A stretch of 64,000 bases of DNA from Termitomyces sp. T153 (Eukaryota > Basidiomycota > Agaricomycetes > Agaricales > Lyophyllaceae): contig JACKQL020000008.1 in assembly GCA_018296165.2 (NCBI GenBank), forward strand, positions 682,001 through 746,000, read 5' to 3'. This document shows positions 33,060-44,957 of the stretch, in pieces. The notes under the pieces were generated by a model. That model ran no database searches. It worked only from the letters and a program-made list of their open reading frames with translations, and was not told the DNA's origin. The position numbers were made by a program, and so were the translations under genes. The stretch's first letter is position 1. Each line of letters begins with the position of its first letter.

Positions 33060-35930
33060 GGCCAGAGGGTCCAGCTCATTACAAGCTCACCTTCACACTT
33101 AAACACCAAAGTTACTCACCAAAAAAAGCCCCTTATGAAATATGGTTTAATCACCAACCAGATTAGACTTACATGTGCAAGATTGGGTCTAAGCATTTGT
33201 TTTCACCTCAACTCATAATCCCAAAGTCAAATCAAGGTTGATTGAGTGCATTCTAATTGGGTACAGTCAAAACTCAAAAACCTATCAGAGTTGGGATGCA
33301 AAAAGGAAGAAGGTATACCATACCAACTTTACCATATCAGGTTCATTGAGCACTGTGAGACCTGTGCTTCCAACTGAACCCATTCCAAAATCAGCAACAC
33401 ACTACCCATTCCTATGCTCCAAGACCTTGAAAATACAGCAACTCTTGAACCTAGAGATGATGATGATGGCCTAGGTGGATAATAAGTTGATATATCAGAC
33501 ACAAATGTGTCTGCAGAGGTTCCTCACAATAACAATTGTGACCAGGAACATGAACATCAGGAGTTGGGACCTAGATGGTTGAGCTGCATATGACAACCAA
33601 CTGAGAAGGCCATGCCAAAAGGAGAACAATTGCAGACAATATTAGAAAAGACAATGGCAGAAGCCAGAGAAAGTGAGAAGAGGTGGAAGGAAAGAAGGAT
33701 AGAGAACAGAGCACCCATGATTGAGGAAGGAGCAGTTGAACACATTGAATACCCACAAGCACCTAATTGGCCCAGCCTGCAGCAAGTGCCCATGCCTGTA
33801 AGCTATAAGGGGACTAGTCTTTGGACTATTCCACTCTTGCTTAAATTAGTCCATGGGGATTGGCACCTCTATCTAGCCAACCTCTGGACTACCTGGCCCC
33901 TTCTTATTCCCTTACTATCTTGGCTCCCATGCCCAATGGGTATATTGTACCTGGCACATGGTATATTATTGTCAATCATTGATCCTTTGGCTACTGGACC
34001 TGATTAGTCAATAGTTCATAGTCATCAACCTCCACTTTTTCATATAAGCTATAGTCAGCAGCCTCCAGCTTAGTTATAGGTACCCAGTCATCTAGTAGCC
34101 TTGTAGTATATAGGCAGACCTGGGGATAGGATATCTCCAGTCCAGACAATGACATTGCTTCCAGGTTGATTCACTAGCATAACTGTAAGCTTGGCCAGTG
34201 GTGCCCTTCACCCTCCACTTTGCCCTCTGCCTTCACCTCTCATTGGTTGCCTGCCCCTTGCCCACCACACCTCAGGCTGGCCTGCTTGTTGCTTGCCTCT
34301 TGACTGGTGAGTGGTGGACTCAGCCTGGACTATCCATGGCTGACATTTCCTTATACAGGCCAAGAACAAGCACCTGTAGATGCCCATACAAATATTAATC
34401 ATGATCAAGTTCTAGCTGCCATCTCCCAATTTTGTGACCTAGAACTGCTGCCCATGAACCTTGAGGAGGAGCCTGGATTATGGAGAAAAGGATAGCCAGG
34501 GCTTGATGCAAAGAAATGGGAAGCAGTGTACCTGGAAGAATTAAAATTGTTAAAGGATGTGGGTGTCTACAAGCTTGTTTCTTGCTCAGCAGTTGCAAAA
34601 GGTCAGAAAATAAGCAAAGGGCAGCCAGTCTTCAAAATCAAGCATGACAAGCATGGAAATCCTGTTCAATACAAGGTACAACTAGTAATCAAAGAGTATG
34701 AACAAGTCTATGGAAAATCTTACAACAAAACAATATCATTGACAGTCATAACATATCCTACTCCACATTGCAGCAACAAAAGGATGGGACACAGTGAAAA
34801 ATAGACATGAAGACCGCTTTTCTATGTGGAATATTACCTAATGACAAAATCCAGTATATGAAGCAGCTGAAAAGATTCAAAGAAGCTAGAAGGAAGGACT
34901 GGATATGTGAGCTGGTGCAGGGGCTATATGGAGTGAGGCAAGCAGGCAGGATATGGGCTAGAACAATGAATGAAAGAATGATGAGATGGGGATTCAAATG
35001 ACTAGCCAGTGAGTTCTGCATCTACTACAGGAATTCAGTTATAGGATTGTGGCTATTCATGTCAACAACTTCCTATCCATTGCTAGCACTAAGGATGATG
35101 TGAGAACAACCATTTTAAGTCTCAGATGTGTAAAGACCTTGTTGGAGTATTGATCAAGTGGGATACAGCAAATAGAGAGGTTGCCCCATCACAGCCTGGA
35201 TTCATAGATTGAGTGGTACACCAGTTTGGACAGAAAGACACATACCCCTTATTGTCACCCATGGAACCAGGACTAAAACTGAGGCAACCAAAGCACAACA
35301 CCCAAACTCAGGAGAAAGAAAACATTGCCAAACTGCCATATAGACTTTTGGTTGGCTGTTTATCATACATTGCTATAGCCACTAGACCTGACATAGCATT
35401 TGCCATCCTGCAAGTGTTCTAATTTCTTGAAAACTATGATAGGTCACACTGAAATACCAGTATCTATCTGGTGAAATACCTAAAAGGAACCATAGAACAC
35501 AAGCTATGCCTGGGAGGATCATCTATCTGTCTTATGAGAGTTCATGGATGCAGGCTGGGCAAGTTGTCTAGACACCAGACAAAGCACCAGTGGTCACTTG
35601 GTCATTTGGTTTGAGCACAATTCTATGGTCTGCCTACAAGCAGAAGACAGTGAATGGGATTTCATGACAACTCCAATTGTTACATTCTGCAATATAAGGT
35701 GGCAATATCAGTATCTGAAGACCCAACATCACATGTTTGAGTCAAGCACTTCAACATTGAATATCACTTCTTCAGGGAGTGGGCACAAAATGGCAAGATA
35801 ATTGTGAAGTACATCAACACTAGAAACAACATTCCAGACATATTTACAAAAGCAGTACTCCATCCCCTCTTCCTATGACTATGAAAAATGCTTGAAGTGA
35901 CATAAGCCATGATCCTGTGCAAAGAGGAGT
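33060..35930 (+). mobile_element. Ty1/copia element, 5'-truncated and decayed
   Basis: Starts within integrase (YEIWFNHQPDL near 33138; IECILIGYSQNSKTYQ near 33241). It continues to an acidic/basic linker (33612-33790), is split by a repeat at 33797-34357, and resumes with the copia RT: WEAVYLEELKLLKDVGVYKL (~34520), MKTAFLCG (34807), LVQGLYGVRQAGRIW (~34910), and the active site VHVNNFLSIAST (~35060) where VDD has become VNN. RNase H follows: LVGCLSYIAIATRPDIAFAI (~35350), DAGWASCLDTRQSTSG (~35547), and a C-terminal NTRNNIPDIFTKAV (~35818). RT-after-integrase order marks copia. Gag and protease are absent. Confidence 0.87.
33797..34357. repeat. Interspersed repeat E, copy 1 (solo LTR-like)
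   Basis: About 560 bp, similar throughout to 48686-49273 (shared words cccatgcccaatgggtatat, ggcacatggtatattattgt, cttgccccttgcccac). It begins TGTAAG and ends near TTATACA, suggesting a solo LTR. I find no clean target duplication. It interrupts the copia linker/RT reading. Confidence 0.7.
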
Positions 35931-35960
35931 ATTGGCATCAGCTCATGGCAAGGAGGAGTG

Positions 35961-36208
35961 TTGAGATATTCTGATGTGATGAGTACCATGACCAATGTTT
36001 AAATCACTACAAGGGCCACCAATATGGCCATTTGCATTATCCATTGTTCTCCTACTTTCACATATATATGGACAGACACTAGAAGTACCCTCAGTCAATC
36101 ATACACAACTGAGGGTACATCATACTAATATTCATCTATACATATGGTAAACTAATTCAGTACCTAGTTGTCATATTTACACACATGCACATTATCTAGG
36201 TGCCTGTA
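35961..36208 (+). repeat. Putative 3' LTR of the copia element
   Basis: After the pol end and a purine-rich ggcaaggaggag tract, TGTTGAGATATTC starts a stretch ending CCTGTACA near 36208. Only one copy is visible because the 5' end is lost, so limits are tentative. Confidence 0.4.
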
Positions 36209-38252
36209 CACTGCCTGGTTGTAATTTTAACAGTCTATGAATGAGATGAATGAAGATGGGTGACTCCTCATGGCAAAGCCACTTATCCACCCACATTGGT
36301 GATAGGCTACAAGCTTCCAACAGCTTGAGTAGCACTCTGAAGCACTCCTGGCAATGCACTCCCTGACCAGTGGGTGATACAAGTAGCATATACCATATGA
36401 ATACATATGATTGATCCATAGCAGTGGAATGCAATTAGCTATGAGGTGCTGCAGGATTTCCACCTTATTGAGGTTGGTTTCATGTGCAGGCTAAACATCC
36501 AGTCTATAGAGAGTGAATGTGTAGGGAGTGAAGGGTGCAAAAGGTGCCTGAGTCTCCTGGGTGTAATCTACTGCCATGTCAGCATACCAACAGGGCTGGG
36601 CTACAACCATAGCAAACAGCTGCATGTAGGCTGCTGATGCATATTGTTCTTGCTGTTGGAGTCAGGCCAGCATCTGACCTGAATTATGACCAAAGGCTAA
36701 TCATCAGTCTACTTGGAGCAAGGTGTTTATGGCTACACCTGAGTACAGGTTCTGGAAACCCAGGTGGCTATAGTGCAGGATGTACTGTGCCCACACATCA
36801 ATATTGAAATGCCAGCCAAGTGAGACTTGAGTAAGTCCTGCTCTCCAGATGTTGTCAGTGCAGCTAAGCATGGCCAACATATAGGATGGACGAGGAACCA
36901 CAAGCCAATGGTGGTCTTCTCAAAGCAGCTGAGTTTCCAACTCAGCAGGGGAAAGCTCCATGGTGTGATGCATGGTGTGATCCTAGTGGTCTGCCAATGT
37001 ATATTAAGAGATCTTGTGAAACTAGTGAAGTAGCAGAGCAGCATGAATTCACTCTTGCATAGTAAGGTGAGAATGCTTCTCACTGATAATGTATTTGAGC
37101 AGCTGGAGCTGCTTAGGGCTCAAGAGTACTCCCCAAGATACCCATTGGTATAGCTGTTCATATTATAGGGACAGCTACATCAGCCCTGACATTTCATTAG
37201 CACAAGTGGCAACAGCCTCATTACTGACAAACACTCCATTGGTTCTAGGGACCAATAGAATTTAGGCTGCAACATATTTCCAAAGTCATTGCAGCACTCA
37301 AAGTGTTCCTAGATTAAAATAGTTTCCCAGCTGTCTGGAAAATGGTCGGGCACTGTATCATTCAACTACTAATAGTTCAGCTTGGACTGTGCAGCATCAA
37401 GGGCTAACAGCCATTGGGTATTAACATTGTGTTTCTTTTAAGACAACATGTAGCCATAGGAAACTGTGGCATGATATATTGCTAAAAATCCTGTAGCCAT
37501 GAAACTAGTATGGTTGCAGAGTATTCAGAACTAACTGGTGAGGGCACCAGAGGCCCCTCACACCCTCTTCCCATCTATTATGGCTGCAGGAGCACATGCC
37601 AATCCTGCAGTAGCACTTGCTGCCACTATCATTGCATAACTTGGAGGGGCAATATTTGCCAACTCCCCTCCTTCCCCCTCTTGAGCTCTGTCCAGAGCTC
37701 ATGCCATATTGCAGCAGGTATATGTCCACTGCACTTGGTTGTTTCTTTTTCTTGCTCATTGAGCATGGAGATCCTTCCTAATTGTTTGTGGAAGGACACT
37801 GACTTGTGGGGGAAAGACAAGAAACACTTCAATGTCTGGCTAGCCAAAAAATTAGCTAACATGATCATTGATTGCTGCCAGCAACCCAGTTAGGGCAGAG
37901 TTTTTTTAGCTCTGCCTTGAGGGAGGTTTAAGTTCCTTGTACACAGGTACATAAATGCACCTTTCTCAAGCTTGGTATCAAGACAACAATGCACATTTGC
38001 ACTATGTGTTCAAATGTGTGCTTCAGTAATCATCCCATGTGCTGCTGCCAAGGTCTCCAGGGCTTGGCAAGTGAAATGCTTGATTCCTTTGGAAATCATG
38101 GAGTCAGCTCTGATCCCCCAAATCATGAACAGCATGTATCCAATGCTTGACTTGAATGGTGTGTATATGTGTCAGAGAATCCATGAGACCTCCTTGTTAC
38201 TATATACTTATTATTTGGCTGCATCACATGATGCTGCCCCTTTTAATGTAAT
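36209..38252. other. Unassigned region, possible decayed minus-strand coding
   Basis: About 2 kb of CpG-poor DNA. Minus-strand pieces read for 60-116 codons (36192-36463, 36733-37083, 37629-37868) with worn stops between them. One contains ELSPAELETQLL-like text when frames are followed by eye, another is Lys-rich (NEQEKETTKCSGHIPAA). I do not recognise RT, integrase, recombinase or transposase motifs. It may be a gag or a DNA transposon too eroded to name. Confidence 0.35.
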
Positions 38253-38506
38253 ATTAATTCAGAGCTGCCAAGCAAGGAGGAGGAGAAAGTATGAAGCAGT
38301 GAGAATTGTGGAATGAGATGGAGAGATAATGGAAAAAGAAGTGAGGATTATAGAACAAGATGGGGAGATAGAAATGAGAATGAATTTGAGGCTTAATGCC
38401 AGTCTGGCATGTGTTTTGTGGAAAGAAATAAAATTTCTTGAGTCCTGGGAAGTTCTTGAGCTTTGGAAACCCACTCCCAAGGGAGAGGGGGCCAAAAACT
38501 CAAGCT
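38253..38506 (-). repeat. Ngaro repeat b2
   Basis: 254 bp from attaattcagagctgcc to aactcaagct, the same length as b1 at 38873-39126 and nearly identical to it. Differences are mainly G/A or C/T. Confidence 0.88.
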
Positions 38507-38580
38507 AATTACAAGGGACTATATAGGTAGGAGTAGACTAGAGTGTAGAATGTAAGAATGAAATAGGGATGGTGGGAGGG

Positions 38581-38872
38581 GAACTCAAACATGACGTGAC
38601 ATATGAATTACTGATATAAGCCAGCACTGCAAGCACAGTGTGAGACAACATTGATATAATGAGTAAGTACTTACCTGCAAGTGCAGTGTGAGATGATGAA
38701 TTCTTCTTGACTGCACTCGCAGGACTATATGGTAAATTGAACAATGGAAACAAAGCAAGATGGCCAGGGTGGCTATATGATGATATCATGTGATATGTGA
38801 AGTGGTGAAAGTATGGTGAGTAAATCTTCACCTGAATTAACCTTGGGCAACACCACTCCTCTTGCCCAATGC
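38581..38872 (-). repeat. Ngaro repeat a2
   Basis: About 292 bp, homologous to 42888-43180, from gaactcaaa to ttgcccaatgc. Shared words include gagtaagtacttacctg and ggcaacaccactcctcttgc. It abuts b1 directly. Confidence 0.88.
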
Positions 38873-39126
38873 ATTAATTCAGAGCTGCCAAGCAAGGAGG
38901 AGGAGAAAGTATGAAGCAGTGAGAATTGTGGAATGAGATGGGGAGATAATGGAAGAAGAAGTGAGGATTATAGAATGAGATGGGGAGATAGAAATAAGAA
39001 TGAATTTGAGGCTTAATGCTAGTCTAGTGCATGTTTTGCAGAAAGAAATAAAATTTCTTGAGTCCTGGGAAGTTCTTGAGCTTCAGAAGCCCACTCCCAA
39101 GAGAGAGGGGGCTGAAAACTCAAGCT
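38873..39126 (-). repeat. Ngaro repeat b1
   Basis: 254 bp copy of b2. It lies just downstream of the recombinase gene on the coding strand, as expected. Confidence 0.88.
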
Positions 39127-39239
39127 GCTGCAGTATAGTTCTGAAGAGCTGGAGGTTCAAAAGGAACAAGGTGGTTGGAGGCCAGATGGAGGAGGGAGAA
39201 TAAGTGAAGAATCTGAGTGGGATCATTTTCAATGTATAA

Positions 39240-40250
39240 TTTGTACAAGTTGCTGTGCTACCTGCCTAACAATTGGATTTTGTAGTCAGAATATCCTGCT
39301 GCAGCCGCAGTTGATGCTGTGCTACATCTGAAGCTGTGGCTGGCATAAAGGTTGGGGCTGAACCCTGCAAGAGACAAGGCTTTGCAGATTGCTCCAACAA
39401 AGTAAGAGTATGATAAGGCCTTGCCATCTGGTTGCTTGAATAAGGGGGTGGTGCCGTTGTGAGGAAGTTCTGTGAATAGGGCTTTGAGCACCTCAATAGA
39501 GCAAGTGGGGCACCCAGGTGTGGCAGTGATGGTGATTGTGACCTCTTTTCAGAATGGGTCCATTTTGGAGGCAGGAAGAGTGAGCTGGGCATGGGTGGCA
39601 GATTTGAAGTCAGGGAGGAATTGGATGGAGTGCCAGGAGAGGTTAAGACTTGGTGAGAATTTACCTCCTTTACTCACTGTAGATTTGCTGCTGTGCAAGA
39701 GACCAGAGTATGCAAGGCAGCAAGCTGCATAGATGGCTGTATGGCCTGTGATGAGGCTGGGGTGGAGCTGGCTGAGGAGGGCAGTGAGGACTGGGAGTAT
39801 GACTGGCTGGATTGGCCAGCGGTCCCTCTCGCTGTGATAGCATTTGATACCACATATGAGCTGTTGGACAAGAGGTGATTCAGTAGCTGAAGAGGAGACA
39901 TTTGTGTCAATGTGGAGGGAACATACTGAGGACAAGTAAGCCTTGATGGTCTTGGGCTAAACATGGCTGCCAAGGCTAGCAAGCCATGAGAGGACAGCTG
40001 GTTCTGAGGCTAGGAGGATGGACCTGTCAATGTTGTACAAATTGTTGAGCTGTACATGGAAGAGGAATTGACATTGAGTAGTGGAGTATGTGTGGCAGGT
40101 GCTGGCTGCGAGGCCATGCCAAAGGTAAAACATGACAGTTTGAGGGTGGTTATGGTTTTGCTGGTACCACCAAGTTGGAGGTGCTTCGAGCTGGGCTTCT
40201 GTTTGAGCCAGGGAGCAATCAAGGACATGCATGTGAAGGAAAAACAAGAA
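39240..40250 (-). pseudogene. Ngaro tyrosine recombinase
   Basis: N-terminal core-binding part reads FYLWHGLAASTCHTYSTTQ near 40080-40140. Catalytic-domain pieces include ESPLVQQLICGIKCYHSERD (~39840-39900), LPASKMDPF (~39560) and, near the end, YASHSFRCSTASTAAAAGYS (~39310), which carries the box II H-x-x-R. The usual catalytic Tyr would follow GRW at about 39258, where the frame ends. Stops and frame shifts fragment it. Confidence 0.82.
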
Positions 40251-40327
40251 GCAGCATCAGCAACAGAATTCTCAGAGGAAGAGAGCCACTCAGAAGAAAA
40301 AGAGAAGTTGAGGTGGCAGGCCAGGTG

Positions 40328-41593
40328 TCAAATGAACTTCATCATGGCTATGGACCAGATTGATTTGTGCTGGATTGCGTTAAAGATTGCATCATTATTG
40401 ACATGAAAAATGATGTGACAACCTACAAACTCAAGTCCCCAGCATAGAATAGCATATACAATGGCAAGCATTTCCTTGACTTGGATGTGCTCCTTCCATA
40501 GGCAATGAGGGCAGTGGGCCGCAAACCAGTGGGATCCCCAATGACCTCTGGGGCCTTTGGCACTGCTGGCATCAGTGTACATGTTGATGGTGTGGCAAGT
40601 CAATGGAAGGAAGTGGATGCCATTCCAGAAGGGCACTGTGGTCACCCACTAGTGGATGTCCCTACAGGCCAGACCTGAGATGCATTGCGAGGCAAAGGGG
40701 TTGAAAGGGAAGGAGGCAGCAAAATTGTATAAGCTGCATATGAAGGCATGAGCCATAGGGATGACTTAGGAGGTAAATTGAAGGAACCCAGTAAGTTTGT
40801 CAAGTTTGTAATGGGTGCAGCAGTAGCACATGGCCCATGAGGAGGTTAGTTCCCTTAGGTAGTCCAGCTTGTTAGATGGCAGCTGTGCTTCCATGGCAAT
40901 TGAGTCAAGTTCCAGCCCAAAGAACTCAATCAATGTGGCAGGGCTGACAACCTTTGATGGTTGGAATGTGAGACCCAGCTGCTTGCTAACTTTGAGGGCC
41001 CAGGACAGAGATTTTTCAACTAGAGGTAGTGGGGTGAGGTGAGGGAAAATGGTCAGAAAATTGTCCAAGTAGTAGCACATGCACGCCAGAAGATTTTACT
41101 GCAAGATCCAATGCAGGGCCTTTGCAAAGAGGTTAAAGATGTATGGAGCTGACTGAGTGCCAAAAGCGAGGAATGCGTTGTAGTAGGATCTCCCTAGCCA
41201 TTTGAAGCCTAATAGAGGCCAGTCAGCAGAGTGGACAGGGATGTGGTGGAAGGCAGACTCTAAGTTGAGCTTAGTTATGAGGGAGCCAGGACCTGAGCTG
41301 ATGAGGTCCTGTATAGCTCATTCCACCATGTTGTAGACAATGCTGGCCTCGGCATCAGGGATACTGTCATTTACGGAGTGCCCCTCGGTCCAGAACAAGT
41401 GGTGTATGTGGCACACTTTCAAAGAGTGCTTGCATGTGACTGCCCTGATGAGCAACATGTGGAAGATGCTGAATGGTGGAGAGGTGAAGAGTCTGTGTGT
41501 GTGCTTGCTGATGACTTGCATGGCTATGTTGATGGAAAGGGTCATTATGACCAATTCATCAGAGGAGGCAGATTTCAGGTTGGGGCCATGCAA
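40328..41593 (-). pseudogene. Ngaro reverse transcriptase and RNase H
   Basis: RT fragments: EGHSVNDSIPDAEASIVYNM (~41330-41400) and active site CYYLDNFLTIFPHL (~41040-41080). RNase H-like part: MYTDASSAKGPRGHWG (~40535-40590) and VKEMLAIVYAI (~40440-40480). The layout RT-RNase H-recombinase is that of DIRS-order elements. Confidence 0.8.
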
Positions 41594-41599
41594 ACTCAG

Positions 41600-42887
41600 G
41601 AATCAATCACTCATGAAGCCAAGATTGGTGCCAAAATTAATGATATGAGTTATAGTAGATACAAATGACTGCGTAGGGTACTTGCGTAAATAGTGGGTCC
41701 ATGCTACTCGGTTCAGCATGGAATCAACATACAGCAGGGGAATGGAGGGGGAGGAGGGAGCGTTAGCTCGAGGTTCGGTATTGGGGCAGGGTGGAGGTAT
41801 GGGTAGTGAGGTGTCAAGAGGGTCAAGAGGATGAAAACCAGGGGTTGGGGTGTGAATGCCCAAGGGTAGGCCCAGGTGAGTTCAAAGAGCAGGGAGAGTT
41901 TGACTTGCTCTGCCTACTGCCTAATCCTTGTGTTGGACTTTGGAGTGGTCCACTTTCCTGCATGTGGAGCATGTGTGTGGGTGGCCCCATGGGCAGGGAG
42001 AGGTAGTGCATTTCCCATCATTATATTTGTGACAGAGCTCATTGGGGTTAGCAGTTGATTGGACAATTAGGGTGCCTTTGGATTGTTTTGCAGGAGCGGA
42101 TTTGTGGTGTTTGTAGATGTGTTTTGATAAAAGATCACTGTCCCTGCAGCCTCATTGTGAGTAGTCCCTGGCTGCCATTTCTGCCCTCCGGCAGTTGAAG
42201 AACACTGTGTAATACACAAACACTGCATGCCACTCATACTCAGCCACCAGCTCTAGCAGCTGTTCTGTGTAGGCCCAAAAAGTTTCAGTTGCCATTGCAT
42301 TATTGATGTGAAATGCAAGAATTCAAAAGTAAGACTGGAGGGGGATGAGGACAGAAAAGGGCATTTTGTACTCATGGGCTGCCCTGTGACTGACCTCAAA
42401 TTGGTTGGTGGCACTGTTAAATGCATATGCCATCTTGCAATTGCAGTTGGTGGGATCCAGCTTGTGAAGGTCCATAGCCCTGAATTCATGGGTGATTATT
42501 GTGGCCAAGACTGCCATGTTGGCATTGGGGAAGCAGGATTGGAGGGAGAGGGGAATAGCAGATGATGCACCATTTGAGCCCACCACAGCAATGGGGGGGA
42601 CAAAGGGTCCCATCCGAGGTGCTGTGCTTAGGGGAGTGGTTGCTGATGCAATGGGCACTGTGCTGGGTTGCAATCCCACCTGTTCTAAGAGCTGGATCAT
42701 GAGGTTCATGAGCTGAGCATGGGAGCTGTGGATTTCTGCAGCTTCCTCAACAGAGAGGCCAGCAGAGTCAGACATGGGGGGAGGGGGAGTCATCATGCAA
42801 GATGAAGTACTGGTGAAGCGACCACTGGGAGCTCTAGAGGGTAGCAAGGAATTTCTCACTGGCATGCACCTGGTGATGAAAGACTTA
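41600..42887 (-). pseudogene. Ngaro gag-like region with Cys/His zinc-binding segment
   Basis: The upstream part of a minus-strand frame of 267 codons (42323-43126) is Ser/Thr-rich with MMTPPPPMSDSAGLSVEEAA near 42770. It then reads LATIITHEFRAMDLHKLDP (~42450-42510). Further down is a Cys/His cluster, CPWGHPHTCSTC, near 41950-41990, and a linker YLRKYPTQSFVSTITHIINF (~41630-41690). The first ~80 codons of the longest frame run through repeat a1. Confidence 0.65.
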
Positions 42888-43180
42888 GAACTCAAATGCG
42901 ATGCAACATATGAATTACTGATGCAAGCTGGCACTGCAAGCACAGTGTGAGATGATGTTAGTATAATGAGTAAGTACTTACCTGTGAGTGCAGTGTGAGA
43001 TGACAGGTTCTTCTTGACTGTGCTTGCAGGACTATATGGTAAATTGAACAATGGAAACAAAGCAAGATGGCCAGGGTGGCCATTTGATGATGTCATGTGA
43101 TATGTGAAATGGTGAAATTCTGGCAAGTAAATCTTTGCCTGAATTAACCTTGGGCAACACCACTCCTCTTGCCCAATACA
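42888..43180 (-). repeat. Ngaro repeat a1
   Basis: About 293 bp, homologous to 38581-38872; first unit on the coding strand. Confidence 0.88.
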
Positions 43181-43812
43181 TTTATATTGTGTAAGGCAGC
43201 ACCTTCACTCTCTTAGTACAGAATTATGACTGATTGACTTCCAAGGCATGAATTGTAATCTACACAACCCATAATAGAAACATTACATTTTTCAAGTCAA
43301 ACTTGCACTGACTTGTTTGCAAATTTGTGCTGAACTTCTGACAAGAAGTTCACTGCCACAAATTACAATCAAATTTCGAAATTTTAACATTCACCTTCCT
43401 CAAATGGGCACCATTGTGATTATGGAGATCAGACATTCAGTTCTGATGCCAAAGCAGTGTTAGATGGAGTACTCCATGGTGCTCTATATGAAACTTTTGA
43501 TCTTACCATGTTAGCTCATGGTGTGAGAAGAGAAAGTGGAGTGGTGGCAGGAGGGCTGCCAGCAACTACTTCTAATCAACCAGCTGTAGCTGGCTCAGGA
43601 GGTGTCACCATTGGGACACTAGAGTGCTCTGCACCAGGCAGTACCCACTGGAGGAGCAGCTTACAATTGCAGATAAAGGGAAAAATCCTTTGTATGCACC
43701 TGTGCTGGTATGAGTGGAAGGCTTTAGGCCCTTTCTAGTAATTATGGGAGAACCCCAGGGATCACCCTCCATGAGTACTCCAATGAGGAGTATGGAAGGA
43801 GATGTCGCACAG
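43181..43812. other. Unassigned flank of the Ngaro element
   Basis: A plus-strand frame at 43457-43738 reads 93 codons without recognisable motif. It may continue the sequence interrupted by the Ngaro element. Confidence 0.35.
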
Positions 43813-44170
43813 TGTCAGGGGACTCCCCATTTTGTTCTCTCTTTTCCCTCTTCACTCCTTCTAGGGTTCCCCTCCTCATGGTTTTCCTTTATTGTCTCTC
43901 TCTTTCCCTATCTATTGGCCCTAGTCTCAGCCTTCACACTGCACTGCTTCTCCATGCAGATTCAGACAAGTGTTGCCCCCTTCACATGTCACATGACCTG
44001 AGAATGTGCATTGACCTGTTGATGCACATGCATGATGTCACATAACTTTTCTGTTGTATTGTACAATTGTTTCTCACACTTTCAAAGTCTCTGAAGCATC
44101 ACACTTGGCTTAGAGAGTTCTTTGGATCTGTTCTCTTTGGATCTTCCTCATGTAGTTGCTTCCACCCCCT
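43813..44170 (+). repeat. Degenerate solo LTR related to family B
   Basis: Begins TGTCAGGGGACTCCCC, matching the sense start of the family B solo LTR at 53233-53676. It contains ctgttctctttggatcttcc near 44135, matching the family B R/self-priming segment. The right end is approximate and no duplication was found. Confidence 0.6.
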
Positions 44171-44674
44171 CCACTAACTCACTAAAGCTACAGGTGAAAA
44201 TAGAGACAATGGATATCCAGCAGTTTCAGGGCATAGTTGTGCTGGCACAATACCAAAACTGCTATAGTAGTGATAAAAAGTGACCCTCAGTGTCCACCAG
44301 TATGGGAGAACAAACTATATTGTCATACCTATAGTAGTGACAAAAAGTGCTATACATATGTATAAGTATCTCAGGAAAAACAAAGAGCAAAAGAATGAGA
44401 CTTACACCCTCGATATCCACCAGTATGGGAGAACAAACTGAGGAGTGTAATTGAGTGATGTGCAAATGTAACTAAACAATGACTAATAAGGAATTGTGTT
44501 TGCTGGAGGTTTAGGGAGTCCATGAATGTTACTGTGTAATGGAAGGCATAATGGATCAGCATTAAGTAAGTGATATGCTGTCAAGAGGTTGAGTACAAAG
44601 CCTTTCTGCAATAGCCAAAGTTTCCTCTGTGTTTAGTCATGATCCACTCAAATTCCAAGATACAATGATGTCAG
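44171..44674. repeat. Spacer with a short direct duplication
   Basis: The segment ccaccagtatgggagaacaa occurs at about 44296 and again at about 44419, within a region also repeating agtagtgayaaaaagtg. This may be the remains of the LTR of the copia element to the right, but I cannot define its ends. Confidence 0.4.
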
Positions 44675-44957
44675 TCATGTGTTCTTGACTTTGAAGTGTC
44701 TATTGAGTTCAAGTATGATCCAGTTGTATAGTGGTGTTGGATTGGTTGCATTTAGTCTATCATTGACATGTATGCAAATAATGATGAACAAGTCAACACT
44801 ATTTGGAAGTGACAGAATTAATGGATGAGGAGGGGGAGTGAAATTGACCAAAAAAGACACAATGATCAACATCACACCATGTTAGCCCTAGAGATTCCAA
44901 ATTCTCCTTCAGCACAGCATATCATTTGTGAGAAGCCTGTTTGAGTTTGTATAAGGC

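Larger units (their letters stand above)
38253..43180 (-). mobile_element. Ngaro-type tyrosine-recombinase retrotransposon with split direct repeats
   Basis: Minus-strand element of 4.9 kb. Order on the minus strand: repeat a1 (42888-43180), zinc-finger/gag-like, RT, RNase H, tyrosine recombinase, repeat b1 (38873-39126), repeat a2 (38581-38872), repeat b2 (38253-38506). The a1-ORFs-b1-a2-b2 layout is the split direct repeat design of Ngaro-like elements in the DIRS order, which lack integrase and LTRs. The frames are broken by several stops. CpG is depleted. Confidence 0.88.

Noticed and set aside
33797..34357. Repeat E as an intron of the copia element
   Set aside because: It occurs elsewhere (48686) unlinked to copia RT and lacks clean splice signals; insertion is simpler.
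38253..39126. Tandem ~250-bp repeats as a CRISPR-like or minisatellite array
   Set aside because: Only two units of each type, with a spacing and order explained by Ngaro split direct repeats.
42323..43126. 267-codon minus-strand ORF taken as one intact gene
   Set aside because: The first ~80 codons lie within terminal repeat a1, so the true gag-like start is probably further down and the open length is partly chance.
43457..44045. Plus-strand ORFs of 77-95 codons
   Set aside because: They overlap each other and a degenerate family B LTR and contain no motif.
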